This document shows, in pieces, positions 12,901-26,360 of a stretch of 64,000 nt of DNA (position 1 is its first letter; the number at the start of each line of letters is the position of its first letter). The position numbers were made by a program, and so were the translations under genes. Location of the stretch: positions 20,007,001-20,071,000 of the forward strand of contig JAJNNQ010000018.1 in NCBI GenBank assembly GCA_027886175.1. The letters run 5' to 3'. This DNA is from Phylloscopus collybita (Eukaryota > Chordata > Aves > Passeriformes > Phylloscopidae). The notes below the pieces were generated by a model. It was not told the origin of the DNA, ran no database searches, and was given only the letters and a program-made list of their open reading frames with translations.

Positions 12901-15900
12901 TGTTAAAATATCCTATAAAAAAGATACTGCAAATGCACAGGTGGAGAACTAGGTTTTGTAGACCACCCTCTCCCTTCTTAATTTAAGTTCCCTCTTGACA
13001 AAAGCCATCTCTCTGCAAAGGTGACACAATGTCAAGCAGAGAAGGCAGCCTGATTTGTACAAGATTTCTGAGTGAGAGATAAAATGTAATATTTCTCTCC
13101 ACCTTACAAGCTTTCCTTGTGATGTCAAGAATGGCAAGAGTTTATTTCTTTTCTCTTTACTCACTCTGCCTCTCAGGCCCAGTAGTTCCTGCCTCTCATT
13201 GTCATATACTTAGTCTTCCAATTATAGCATATGTTATCATACTTCCTACAAAATCCAGGATCTACATTACTGCTGATGATTGTCTTTATTTAATGGTTTT
13301 TTTTTCTGTGCTCTCTTTTCTTTATCAATGTGTAACTAATATTCTTCTACAATTTCTCACTTCCTTGTATTTTTTCCGTCTGATTGCCACTGATCTCCAC
13401 CCTGAAATGTATTGGGGCATTTAAAGTTGGGTATTCCCAGCAGTGAACAGCAGTTTATTTGAAAGCACTCTCCATAACTTATGAACAAGGGCTTGAGAAA
13501 TAATCAAATAATTTGAAATTTTATTGGTGTGAGAAAACCATACAAATAAGACACAGCTGCTGAAGAAGTCACTCTATCTCATTTAAAATACTTACTCAAT
13601 AGCCAGCCCATTTAAGAAAAAACACTCTCATGTCCCTCAGCTGTGTGGTCTGATTCAGATTCCCATGTGTTTTTAAAATCAAGTGTTGTTTACACTTCAG
13701 AGGTAGATGTTCCCTCTTTTTCTTTTCTATGCCTAAGGCTTTCCAGGACAGCAGTCTGGCCTTTTCTGTGGAATAGAGCACACTGAAATACTGATTATGT
13801 TTTACCTATTAGGTGAATAAATAAAGAGTTTTGGTGTCAAAACCGTGTTAATCTGGCAGCTTTTACCAGTGGAACAGTTAGCTGAGAAAACATATGCCTA
13901 TGAACAAAATAGTATTAAAGTTTTCCGTGAAGGTTTGTTACCTCCTTTGAATACTTGAAAAGAAGAACTGTGGGGAAACTATTTAAAATCAGGTTGAGTA
14001 AAAAGCTTGCATATACTACATTTCAGGAAATAATTTCCCCCTCTATAACAGAACTATTGTTATTCAGTTTTTGTGGTGGTGCTGATGTTTGTCCACAGTT
14101 TTCTTGTCAGAAAATCCTCATGTCGGCATCAAAATCAAATCAGAATCATTCCCTTTAATAGGAAAAATCTATCCAGGTTTGCAGTCCAGCTGCCTTTTAT
14201 AAAATGTATGTTACAATTATTTTAAACCTAAATCATTTTGACTTTGTCCCTGTGGGCCTTTGAATCATTTCTGCATTATCTTCCCACACCACACCACAAT
14301 CCCTTCTATTGTAAGTCTGCCCACAGCACCACAGGCTTTGTCATGATCATGCTGATAATATGCAAACATTCCTGTTGCTAATTCTGATTTCAATTAAGAA
14401 ATACTGAAGAAGACTCCAGGGCCTCAGACAAAGGTGTCCTCAGAGCTGTCTTTAACACAGAGACTTTTATCCCACCAAGGTATTTTATTATTTTTGCGAT
14501 GGGCTCCTCTGGACCCAGTTGCTTTTCATTTCTGGCTTCTCCTCTTCCGTCCTGAAATTTTGAACAGTTCAATGAGAATCTACTGGGGAAACAAACAAAA
14601 CAAAAACCACCGGAAAAAAAAAACTGCACCAGATAAAAAAAGGGTTAGAAAGCTCAGCAATTCACACAACAATTAAATTCTGTGTTTAGATTAGAGCACA
14701 GCAATCAAGCAATATTCATATAACACAAGAAAAAACAATCCTATATTAAGGCATAGAGTATGATTAGATTCATAGTTGGAATATAATAGATTCCCAACCC
14801 AACCCACAGCACCAGACAAAGGCCGAGAGGTAAGAAGCTTTAACTTAAAATAACTTTGTTTCACAGGAATTATCATGGACAGGATGAATAAAAGTATAAG
14901 CAAGTTATACAATCATCTTTAAATGATTGGGAACAATGACCACTTATTTGCCATAAGACATGATAATGTCAAGTGTTTGTAACCTGCAGCTTTTCAAAAG
15001 CTCAGTATTGATGAAATTATTTATCTCTGTTGTTCAGATAAATAAACTGGCACTTGGAGCATGCAATAACCCCAAAAACACTCATGGACCTCAGCTATCA
15101 ATCTTAATTTTTGTTCATGGTCTCAAGATGCCTTCCCTTTGTATTATCTGCATTTTCTGTACTACTCAAGTACTTAACAATGATACAATGAAAGAACTAA
15201 GTTTAAGATTTTTGGAAGCTTTATGATAGGAGCTTCAGACTGGTTCCTTTATTCTTTGAATAACTTACCTGAGCACAATTAATGAAATTCCTGCTAAAAA
15301 TCAGATTCCTTTGTCAACTTTCTGTTTGTGGATAAAATTACTCATCTGCACAGTAATTCTGCAGTGCTTCTTTGCAATCCAATTCTAAAAGCTAACACAC
15401 AATCTCACACAAAGCTGGAAGTGGAACAATTCCTCTTTGCTGTTCATAGGCAAAATGTGATTTTCATCACATACTTCAAGGCAATTTTCTTGTACATTTT
15501 TCTGAAAGTACAGTTCAATACGTATTTATTAATACTTTAAGCATTTCCTGTGGGAGAATGCTAATCATAGCTAAATCAAGTCTTTCCTCCCACCACCTGC
15601 TGAAAGTGGAAAAAAGAAGTCAAGCAAAATGGAACTACATAATTGCTGTTAGGGAGTAGTTCTTTCCCTAAGATCAATAAAGGAGGTTTCCAATCACACT
15701 TTCTTAACAATGTAAGAACATTTCTTTAATTTCCTTTTTTTTTTTTCTCTACATTGTTCTTACACTCTTCTTTTACTTTTTTTACTTCACATTCAAATTC
15801 TCTGGACTTTATGGCCTGATATGGCTCAAACTGATTACAACAAACTGATGGACTTTATGTTTGTGATATCATGTTTTAAAAGACATGGAATTAGGAATTG

Positions 15901-18000
15901 TTTACACTTGTCACTTATTCAGATTTTCCTGAGGCAATTAAAATCAGTTCTCTGTATTGCTGAATTTCCAGTTTAACATTGTATATGTCTTTGTTGCTTT
16001 CTCATCATCACTGTTAAACTGACTAGCATTGTAAAAAATCATGTGACATTCACTTGAGCTGAATGAGGTTAAATTCTGCCTATATCATTGTCAGGTATAA
16101 CTACAATTTTGAAAATGTGATGCATGTACTCACTGGTATTGGCATTTTCTTTTAAATTATTTTCTAACAGTTCTAACAACACCATGTTTTTTATCATGCT
16201 CTCTATTCTGACTCCTTTTGTTCTATCATTTTAGAACAGAAGTCAGGAATTTTCATAATTTTAGAGCTATATATAGACATGCAACAAGTAAAAAAAACCC
16301 TAAGAAATAACCTCGAAAAACCTCCTCCTCCTCAACTACCTTTGGGATTAAAAATGCCATTATTGTCAAGAGGAAATCTGGACTGGATAAAGAAAGGGGG
16401 GAAAGACTGAAGTAGGTTTTCTATTGTATACACAGGGTATAGTACTGTAGCAAGCAGATTAAATATGTTCCTGCTTCTATTTACATCAAAGAAAAAATGT
16501 TCTTTGGAATGCAATTTGGCAGGATCAGGACCAGAGATACGTAGGCAGGCAGGACTGTGATAAAATGTGGAGTCAAATGATAAATTGCATTTACCCTGCA
16601 CTTGTGACCATCTCCCCTGATCGGCTCCCCAATCTGTCTTGCTTAAGGCTCTTTTTGACATTACAAGCCATAAGCAACTTCAAATACATTCCAATTTTCT
16701 TTTCTAAAGCAACATGTCATGTCCTTTCTTCCCAGAATTATCCTAACCCAAAACTTACAGCAAAAAAGTTTCTCTTTTACATTAACCACAGTTTTAAGGA
16801 TCAATTTTTTGTCACTGTTTCTGGATAACAGGTCTGGATTCATACATACAAAGCACATAATTTCTGAATTTTTATAAGAATTAGACTAATCATGATTTCA
16901 GTGTGCAAAGAAAACATTTAGAAATTTGCCAAAATACTATTTAAGTTTAAAAAATCAGATATATATAGTAAAGTGCATGACCAAGCAGATTGAACATCAT
17001 TTGTTAGGTGGTGGAGTGATAAAGCTGCAAATGATATAATAATCAACACATTTTGCCTTTTGTTTGCTTTGAGTGAAAAAATATTCTTCGGGGGTTTTTT
17101 GTTGTGGTTTTTTTGTTTTTTTTTTTTTCTTGCTGTGGCTCACAGAAAAAAATCCTTACTATTCGTGGCATTATCTTCATAATTCTGTGAAGGTGTTCAG
17201 AGGAGCTTTACATTAGCTAAAAATGGAGAATTCCAACTTCCAGATCAGTCTATGTACTTGCTTTTGGGTTAACAATTGTTATGGTAATCATGTAGCTGGA
17301 AATTGTGAGCCCTCTGGAAACAGAATCAGTGAGGACCTTTTGTTCCTTTCTGGTTTAGTTTGCTTCTCTCTTATAAAGTTGAGATGAACAAGACTTTTGA
17401 AACATTTTGCAAAATCCTTTCTGAATTTGATGGGATATTATCTCAACCACACGAGAATATTTTCATGCAAAACACAGGTAGGTGTCCATTTCAGAGTAAC
17501 TTTGTGCATAGACCTCATGGATGCTTACCAGTAAGTTTTCTCTTCATAAGAGAGTATGTTGCCTTTTATTACTAGCTTTACATATAACCTTGTAAAGCAG
17601 TTTTAATGTTAACTTTTAATACCACTTCATGCTGGATAAAACCTATATGCTACAAACATGGTTAGTTCCAGGTTTTAGCTTGTCTTAGCCACTTTAGCAG
17701 ATTTTTAGCTAAACATGAACTTTATCTCTGCTGTTGGGCACAACAGAATGAGTGGAGTATACTACACACAGAAACAGCTGTGGATTTTCTATCTGAGAAA
17801 ATATGTACAACACTATGTGCTACTACAACCTACATTCTTTCTACCCATGGCTCATAAAATTTTATGAACATAGAATGTTTTATAAAGGTAAGTATAGTTA
17901 GATTACATAATAATATTTAATTCTCAGTGGTGCCACTACACATCATATCTGTGTGTCACTGTATGCTTTAATATGTCTGTTTTGAAATTTATGATTTGCT
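12901..18000. other. unique AT-rich noncoding sequence
   Basis: No gene, RNA or recognisable element seen. A G/T-rich run lies at 17090-17129 (ggggg followed by T-runs broken by G). A weak inverted repeat 'tgtaagaaca' / 'tgttcttaca' flanks a T-run near 15711-15765. Open frames of up to about 109 codons (16332-16661, minus) show no recognisable domain. Confidence 0.5.
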
Positions 18001-18025
18001 TGCTCTTTTTTTTTTCCCCATCCAG

Positions 18026-18065
18026 ACAAACTGGCTACTAAGAAGTCTGCTGCTTGTAACAGGAG
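18026..18065 (+). other. possible 40-nt exon with strong splice-like flanks
   Basis: A pyrimidine tract of T-runs and CCCC ends in 'catccag' at 18025, a strong acceptor-like context. Forty bases later 'ggag' is followed by 'gtaaat', a good donor. Two of the three plus-strand frames stay open across the segment. No neighbouring coding exon was recognised, so this could be a noncoding RNA exon or, more likely, a chance pairing; such pairs are common in 64 kb. Confidence 0.15.
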
Positions 18066-18069
18066 GTAA

Positions 18070-21000
18070 ATGACACCCCAGAAATCCTAATTCCTAAAAA
18101 TGGTTAATCTAAGATGACCTGAAAATTAAATTGTAATCCTCTGATTTTAAACACCATCAGTTTAAACCTGGGAGAGTATTTCACTCTCCATCCATGACTT
18201 TGATGTTCAGATTCCTTTTCAAATTTATTTCAGGCATCCTCTGCACTTACACATACAGGTTTCTTTGTTTTCGCACCAAAGTTCAACAGAAGTTCATTCT
18301 GGGCAATGTTAAAGGGAATTTCAATGTCCCAGATTCCTAACTAAGGTGTAAAGAGCAAACCACTGCTCAGTATATTCTGGAATTAAGGTCAAATGTATAG
18401 GACAAATGGGGGGAAGGGGGGAATATAATACTCTTCTTCCAAATCTGTAATAGTTGTCTTATGTTTAATTATAGTTAGTGATCATACAATAAAAGTTAGG
18501 TGCTCAGATCTTAAGAACCATGTTTTCTCTTTCCCAAGTTTCATCAAATGAGAACACAGAAGTTATCATGTGTTTACTGGTCTAGGAAGAGATGCCATAA
18601 AAAAGGAAGTAAACTGCTAGTAGTCTAGTAAAGAGATGCTTTCCCACTTTTGCAGTTCACTTTGGTGAAAAAACTGGTCTTTTCTTTCTTAACATTGTGC
18701 TGATATAAGGGTACTTGACCATGGTCATCACTTAAAAAGGCATTAAGGACCTAGAGAATTGTTGCTTCTAATAAAGTGTGTAGTTTATCAGCTAAGAGGT
18801 AGAGGACTGAGACAATGAGAGCGCAGAAATTTCAAGTAGCAGGTTCATTCCACAAAACATTATTTGTAAGGCATAAAGCTCAGTTCTAGAAACTAAGGAA
18901 AATTAAAAGCTATTAATGTGCTTTGTCTCTGAGAATACTACCAAATAGTCTTGAAGCAGAGACACAAGACTTCACAAAAACACAAGAATTCACAAAAACA
19001 GATACAAAAGCCATATAAATAGTATGAAAATATTATATACAAAGTGTATATGGACTTAAGAACATTAAAGCCCTTTGCTGATGTGTTCAATTAACCATAT
19101 TTCATTTCCTCATCAGTCCTTTTCACAATGAACACGTATCCTCTAATGGTAATGAGTTACTGTATGAAGAGGTTCTGCATGTAGTAAAGGCCTTATTCAT
19201 TTTGCATAGAAAATTACAATATCGTCTATATTTGCTTCAGCAGTTATTCCTGGAATTCAGAACTGTTCAATAAATTTACTGAATGTCTTCTGTAATGTTT
19301 TATAAAGACTATTTCTGCAGCAAACCAAGAGTTCTATTCCTAGAAGAAAAAAAAAAAAAGGCTAAACAAAGAAACAATCTCCCATACTACTTTTTGCATT
19401 CTTTTATCATTCCTATATCTTCCCCACAATGCTATTTCATCTATCTTTTCTTTTCCTTTGTAGTATCTTTTCTTCAAAGAACAGTCCTTGCAGATCTGGT
19501 GGGATTCAGTTAATGAAAGAGTAAAGAGAAAGTAGGCAAGAACTTGTAAGAAATTAGTACAACCTGGTTTATTGCTAAATATGTAGGACTAACCTTACAA
19601 GAGTTTTAGAAATCCCCACCAGCACCACCAGAAATAAATGCATGAATGACAGACTGCTCCATAAAACCCTGTAACTAAGCTTACAATCGTTGGCACCAAC
19701 CATAAATTCAAAGTGTGAAATGGGATTAGTTCATTCCCAGTGAATTAGTGTCTGTGTTAATAGAGTTCTAAATATATAATCATATAAATGCCAGCAAGAA
19801 AAATCTTAAACAGGCTTTCGCTGTGCAGTTATTTCCAATGTAGACTCGGGAAACCAGCCAGGTTCATTCACCTTTGGGAGCAATGCTTCAGACTTCTCCA
19901 CAGTTGGACTTGCTGTCTTAACATTCCAGGCAGAAAAACAGGCAGGCCATGGGTTTTATCAAGATTTGTCAGATCTTTAAAGCATTATGACTTTCTTAAT
20001 TTTTTTCTGTCTCACTCTTGGATTTTTGCAAAGTAAAGTGCAGATGCCAAAAAGAGCCTACAGAGCGTTTGATTTGGACCATAGCCAACTTCTCAAACTT
20101 GGTAGGACAACATCTCATCCAGAGAGTGATACGGTTCTCTACAGGTAAAGAAAACAAGCTTCAGCATTCTTGGTTTTTTGAACTTGAGCCAAACTGTCTG
20201 TGACTATCTTGGTCAGCAGAATGACATTTTATTTTAACAATGCACTTCAGAAAATCACAGACTTTGTTTGGAGAGTTCAAAATCATTGTTTTCTCTTGAA
20301 AGACTGTCTGAGGCCTTAAGTTTTCTGTCAATGTGAGGCAGTCACATGAGCTCTTTTGAGCTGCTTGAAGAGCTAGTGTACACTGAACTTTGAAATGTTA
20401 TGTTCCAAAATAGTTAAGCATCTGATTTCAGCCATAAAGTGCACCGCAGTTCAGGCAGGGCTAATGTTTTCTCTATGGCTTCCTCCTTTTGTTATATTTT
20501 ATCTCATAAATATATATACAAACTCATCTGCATTTATGCACTCAAATCAATATTAGAAAATCTTCAGAAAGGAAATTCTAAATTACGAGTAATTATCTGA
20601 TTATAAGTAGTGGAGGAGGAATCTAGATTGTATTTGTATCCCAAAGAGAATGAAAGTAAGTGTGTAAACAGCTATCTGAAGTACTTGATTTTTGTTCCTG
20701 TTTGAACTAGTAAATTATGTCTTTGTAAGGCAAATATTTTATTGAACATTAAGCAAGTGAGGTCTGTGATTTAACTCTTAGGGGGGAAAATGACTAGTAG
20801 AATGACCAGCAGAATGACATAGGCTAGACATCATTTTCTAACTAAAATTTCTGAAAATTTTGTGTACACATTATTCAGCTCTATTTCTATTTTACAGTCA
20901 TTTACTATGTGAATATTTAAACACATATATTGATGTCAGGAGAACAGTCTAATGAGAAAAACATTAACAAATACTACTAGTTTTACTAGAAGGAAAATCT

Positions 21001-22637
21001 AAATTACTAACTATTAAGTCTTTGATTATAAATATCAGGGGGAAAATCAGATTCTAATCTAATCTTTTCTCCCCTACAAACATACTACATGCATTATTAT
21101 ACAGCTATTTAGGGCAAAATTATTGATTAAGAATTAAGTAAAAGGCTATTCCTTTATAATAAATTGAGAAAACCCATTATATCTAGATGCAGATATAAAA
21201 AAACCAGTCCTAACCTCTGACAAATTATGTCTAAAAGTCCTTATTTCTGTCCCCTGGCTGTCTAGCATGCGTAGTTCAGGTACTGAAATCAACACTGTAT
21301 AGGTGACATGAACAAATCTAGATCTTTACTTGATTTTAAAATCAAGGAAAGTTTTTTCTGGTTTAAACACACTTTGGATAAATGTTTATTTTACTAACAA
21401 AGTCTTATAATGTTTGTATTCAGTTGTTTCATTTTTTAATTTAAGATTTAACTTATGATATGTCACCAATAAAATAAAAATTAGCCTCTAAAATAAATTT
21501 TTACTGTGAAAATATTGAATGTTTCTATCAAATACAGTTTTTCACTTTAAAATTCTCTTCTAATAAGGTTAGCATCATGACACATCTTTTTTTTTTTGAG
21601 ACATTAAGAGAAAAAATTTGCTTTCCAGGCACCGAAAAAAAGAAAAACAGCAGTCTTCACTAGTCCTTCTGGCAGACGCGATATACCAGAAATTCAGAAG
21701 CAATCCTGTCAAAGTAATTACCTTTTTGCAAGTGAAATTCTGGGTCTCAATCTGTACTAGCAAGCACTTTATTTTGATGAAAATTTAATTTATCACACAT
21801 TTCTCAATGGGATAATCCTTAATTATTCTGAACCACACTATTAATCAAAACATTCAATGTCAGCATTAATTTTTTTACACATTTTCTGATTTGGTCTGCT
21901 CCAAACAAATCCTTCAGTATCTTTCTGAATTCCCAGCTTCCACCAGCTGTTTCTACAACTCATATCCAACAAGTGACAGCTGTATAAACTAATAGTATGT
22001 CACAAAGAATAAGGAGCTTATTAAAGCTGTACTTTCTTTTCTTGTGTACAGTAGCACTGTGGAGCTTCCTTAGGCTATGTAATGAATAAATCAAAATAAT
22101 CAAACAAGGAAAGAATTAAGTTTATGTAAAAATTCATGAAAAGGGAGATCCTCTGAGATTTCCCAAACAGTCTCAACCTCAGGAGTTCCAGATGTCCCAG
22201 TGTCTCTTTAATCCTGGTCTCTGAGTCTTCACCTGTTTTTCTAGCATTAGTCAAACTCTAAGTTTTACATTTAGCTAGAAAATGAGACTATTTGCAATTA
22301 AAATATTGCAATTAAAATATCAAGGTAAATAATTTCTTACCCAGTTCATTTATCCTTTGACAATGTTTCAGATTAATACCTCTAAATTGTTACCTCACGT
22401 CAAAATTTCAGTGTGTAGAGAATCCTCTATTTTGAGAAGTTTAGAGATATCTGTGGTGATATGGTAGATTGGAATTTTTACAAAGATATTTATATTCACA
22501 GAACTCCAAAGATATGTCAGATTTTGGAAGCCATATCAAGCTCAAGAATCTGCAAAACTGCTGGAGAGTAAAAAAAATGGAAATGGAGACTAGAATAATA
22601 GAATCATTGGGCTATAGAAGAGATATAAAAATTAACA
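18070..22637. other. unique AT-rich noncoding sequence
   Basis: No gene or recognisable transposon seen. Short tandem doublets occur near 18969-19005 ('ttcacaaaaacac' type) and 20791-20819 ('agaatgacc' type). The 19790-20200 part carries two overlapping short open frames with no recognisable domain. A CR1-tail-like word 'atagaatcattgggct' occurs at about 22598 but is too short to call. Confidence 0.5.
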
Positions 22638-22663
22638 GGTTATGCTAGTACACTAGCATAACC
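22638..22663. repeat. near-perfect 26-bp palindrome
   Basis: Perfect 12-bp arms 'ggttatgctagt' (22638-22649) and 'actagcataacc' (22652-22663) are separated by 2 bp. Symmetry stops sharply on both sides. Unlike the other palindromes in this window it is not purely A/T. Its role is unknown. Confidence 0.9.
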
Positions 22664-24717
22664 ATGATCAATTATTGTGGTATTAGATGAATTTCAGTGC
22701 CTTCTCTTACAGGCTTTAAAGACCTGTGTTACCTGTGCAGCTATTACTTAATTCCTTTCAAGAAATATTTGAAAGTCTACGGCTGTCCCTTTAAAGACAA
22801 GGAAAGAAAAACAAGGATAAATTGGCATCAAAAAATATTCTATATGGACCAAGGGAAATTGTCTACATTGTAAGCAAATCAATTCCGTTTGTTTTCCTTT
22901 CCACTAATGTATTTTTGATCAAGGTGTACTGCATCATTACAGTTATTAAGTGATGGAGATCATTGAGTACTACATTTAGCTATGAAAGAAGTCAGATGCT
23001 TCAAATGAAACCAGAAAACCAGCAGGCTGAATTGCAGAGGACACAGAAACAAGCTATGGCATTAGAAAATAAAAAAGAAATCATAAATGCCTTTCCATAT
23101 GTTTTGTCATTTACTTAGATCAGATCACAGTCCCCTCCAGTGAATTTAAGAGGGCTGGAAATGGTTGATAGAACATAATGCTGAAGGGTTGCATAATAAA
23201 CTAAAAAATATAGATATGGAAGGATAAAGAATATGAAATGTGAGAGACTGTGGAGGAAGGGAAAATGTTCTTCCTCAGGCAATACATAACAGAGTGAATA
23301 AAAACTGAGGAGGACACAGAAATGACAGGAAAAAGGAAAGAAAATATCAGGTCACTGACAATGCAACACACAATGTCTGGAGAATATCACAGATCAAAAA
23401 AAGTAAAATTGAGTCATAAATTGACTTGACACTATTGGTTCGCCTTTAATACTAAACCCAGAAAGATACCAAAACCTTACCTGGCATAAATCAGTGATGG
23501 TTGGCTTTGGATTCAAGTATCTCCAGTTTTCACTAGGGGACATTCTGAGTCCACAGTTTTGGAAAAGAATTAAGAATTTGAAAATAAATAGAGACGCAGC
23601 TAATTTGGATTTTTCACTGCCATCATTTAAAAAAAGTGATACCTTAGAATTGTCCATGACTTTGAGTGTGAAAAAATACTTGGTGGTTCCAGTTTATAAA
23701 AAGACAAAAGACTAATTCCTGAGAGGAGAGGGCAGGATGCATTGCCCTGGATGACAGACTTCTTTAAAACTAATTATTTTGGTGACTTTTGATGTAAGTG
23801 TGAGAATCACTGAAGGCATAGCTTGACTCTTATCTTTAACTTTTACTTACTAATTGTCTGAAATAAATACAAAAGGGCAGCACCCTCTCACTCTCCAAAA
23901 CTGGCAGTGTTGCTGAGCACTGAAAGGGTAATTCTGATTGTAGCTGCACTGTAACTTCACTTGTATGAAACCAGAGCAAAAGTACCACAAGCAGCACTAT
24001 TACAACTAGTGCCCCAAAGTCAGTCACAGAACAAGATGTAATAAAGAGCAGTTATTGAGAGTGAAGTACCAAATCTCAGGATAAGATTCCTGATGTTTTG
24101 TTCGGTCTTCAGTTTTGTTCAGTTTTCAATTTTTTTTTTTTCAAGCAGTGGAACTTCCTGTCTTTCTTGCAATAGCTGCTCTTCAATCTACTAAGTTTCA
24201 CCAGAACACTTTTCCTTATTTTGCACAGACTGGTAGCATGGAAAGGTTCCAGTGTAGTGTTTTGTCCACTCATCACAGTAACTTCCAATGTGCAATCTTT
24301 CAGTGCTGTACTGATGTACTCTTCAACTTAGTCTGGAGCACAAACAGCCACACAACAAAACTATTGCACTGCAAACTCACTGCAGTCCAGCCTTCAGCAG
24401 CTCTCCCAGCTGCTACAGACAGCAAAAAGATTCTACTATCCAGCAACTGTCCAGAAAAATTATCAGCATCCTACTCTGCCTAGTATGAAAACACACAATT
24501 ATATTCTCATCAGACAGTTATCCTAACTTATTATCCCAGACTGCCTTTTAGAAAGTTGTTAACACTGATTAACAGTAAGTCACTGGCTTTTTAATCAAAG
24601 CTGGATAGAAACCATATCTGCAAATGGTTAACCAGGTATTTTACAGTTAAAATTGGTAAAATAAATTTTTTAAAAATTAAAATAAAACTCAAAAAAATAA
24701 TTTAAGAATTGCTCTGA
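22664..24717. other. unique noncoding sequence
   Basis: No element recognised. The part from about 23880 to 24480 is a little richer in G and C and carries an open frame of 122 codons (24115-24483, +). It starts in a T-run (Phe-rich) and shows no recognisable domain. I treat it as noncoding. Confidence 0.45.
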
Positions 24718-24722
24718 CTTAT
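24718..24722. repeat. target site duplication (left) of LTR at 24723
   Basis: CTTAT directly before the LTR, identical to 25411-25415 directly after it. A 5-bp duplication fits integrase-mediated insertion and is typical of ERVL-type elements. Confidence 0.9.
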
Positions 24723-25410
24723 TGTCTTGGGTTATGGAACCAAAAACGCGTATTCTATTTCATTTGTTGAAAGCAGTTTGGGAGATGTTTTTTCTTTATC
24801 TCTTGTAACTCTGGGGGGAGGGCGGCAGCTGCCTTCTGATAATGAGCCAGCTGTTAAAATCAGGTGGGGCAGTGTTTCTTATCTCTTTCATCACCCATCC
24901 TCTCTCCAGGGGATATCTTCTGCTGATGGGCTCACCAAGGACAGGACACATTCCATCATCCCATTGTGAGATGCTCCACCCAGTGGGGGGAGCCAACCAT
25001 TCCTACCTGGATAAAAACTGAGACATAGGAACACAAGATATCTGGTTCCACCAGATTCCCAGAGGAAGACTGGACCCTTCTCACCATCACTGGACTCTTT
25101 TCTCTCAGGATCATCTCTGCTCCAACAGAACCACATCTGCTACTCCAGGAGGACTTACTGTGGACAGCTTCCAACACCCTGACCAACAGGGTGTCAGGTT
25201 GTATCTCTGACAGGGTTTCTAGGATTGTTGTTTGTTTGTTTGTTTGTTTTTTCTATTAAATTTGTACTGTTAATATTCCTAGTAAAGAACTGTTATTCCT
25301 ATTCCCAAATCTTTGCCTGAAAGCCCTTAATTGCAAAATTATAATTCTTCTCCATTCTGAGGGAAACTCCAGCGTTCTCTGGCAGATACCTGTCTTTCCA
25401 AACCAAGACA
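24723..25410 (+). mobile_element. solo retroviral LTR, family A copy 1 (ERVL-like)
   Basis: A 688-bp element starts TGTCTTGGGTT and ends AACCAAGACA, so the ends form an inverted repeat beginning TG and ending CA. It is flanked by perfect 5-bp duplications (CTTAT). A TATA-like 'ggataaaaactg' lies at 25009-25020 and an ATTAAA polyadenylation signal at 25255-25260, giving U3-R-U5 order on the + strand. A (TTTG)n run lies just upstream of the signal. There is no internal retroviral sequence on either side, so this is a solo LTR left by LTR-LTR recombination. A second copy lies at 60265-60996 in the same orientation. The 5-bp duplication suggests ERVL (class III), but the family was not named by database comparison. 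Open frames inside it are not genes. Confidence 0.9.
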
Positions 25411-25415
25411 CTTAT
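25411..25415. repeat. target site duplication (right) of LTR at 24723
   Basis: CTTAT, an exact copy of 24718-24722. Confidence 0.9.
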
Positions 25416-26180
25416 ATCTCTGTAAAACTCTACTTTTTCTTTTGAATAATAAGCTCATTTGTAAAATTCACCCCTTTTTTGCTTCTTACATCATTTTACT
25501 GAAGTTCCTAAATATGTGTCTGGGTGTCTATTTCCACTTTTTACAGTGCATTTTAAACCCTGTTTTTAACTCAAGAAATAAAAGGTAAACATGAATGAAA
25601 TTGTAGGAATTTCATCTTGAATCACATTCTTGGTTCAAGATCTGTTGATCAACTGTTTTAAACTTTCAGGTGTTTAGCTGAGTAACTGTGAAGGATTATA
25701 ATTTGGAAGTGAAGGATGCTTGTGTAAAGCTCTTGAATCTCTTCCAAAGCAACGTGTTTAAACTGAACTTTTTCCTAACACAGGGTCTTTGATCAATTAC
25801 TGGTGAGGATATAAAAGGTAATAAATGTATCTTGCATCTGTTGCTACCGCCTGCCTACAAAAAAAAAAAAAAAAGCTAACAGAATTCTAGTATTGTTTCC
25901 CCCTGCGTCATAATATAAGTTAAGCTTTTATGGAGAACAAAGTATTCACAAATGCAGGACATGGATCCTTTCATCACTTAGGTCTTTCAAGGCAAAATCT
26001 TGTACTGAATAAATGAATGATAAGGAAAATATGTTTTTTATGAGTTTATGGGTTAAAAAAAAAAAAAAGTTAAAAAATATGCTCTCATAAAATCAAATCT
26101 CATTTTATTTAACTGCAGCTTCCCCTATGCTTAAGTAGATTTTTATGTTTATACACTGAAGGGTTGTTTAGAATAGTTTC
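25416..26180. other. noncoding sequence with A-runs
   Basis: No element recognised. Poly(A) runs occur near 25860-25874 and 26055-26068. Confidence 0.5.
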
Positions 26181-26360
26181 ACTGTGAGGAGGACCGAGCA
26201 GTGGAGCAGGCTGAGAGGTGATGCAGGGCTGATCTTTCCAGGTTTCCAAGACCTGATTGGACAAAACTGAGGAACGTGGTCTGCCAACATAGCTGGCCCT
26301 GCTTAAAGCAGGAAGGTGAGATGGAGAGATCCTGAGCTCCCGTCGAACCTGAATTGTTCA
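26181..26360 (+). mobile_element. CR1 LINE 3' fragment, sense
   Basis: The end of a CR1 in sense orientation: 'gcaggctgagaggtgatg', 'ggtttccaagacctgattgg', then 'atagctggccctgctt', 'gcagg' and finally 'cgaacctgaattgttc', all in canonical CR1 order with substitutions. This covers the last codons of ORF2 and the short 3' UTR; the terminal octamer repeats are decayed. It is strongly 5'-truncated. Confidence 0.8.

Noticed and set aside
15711..15770. Hairpin tgtaagaaca / tgttcttaca as a small RNA precursor
   Set aside because: Only 10-bp arms separated by a long T-rich loop; too weak in A/T-rich DNA.
22590..22625. CR1 or SINE tail ('atagaatcattgggct')
   Set aside because: Only about 16 bases resemble a CR1 tail and nothing recognisable follows.
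24115..24483. 122-codon plus-strand open frame
   Set aside because: Starts in a T-run, no domain recognised and no splice or promoter context; an opposing-strand frame lies just upstream at 23836-24027.
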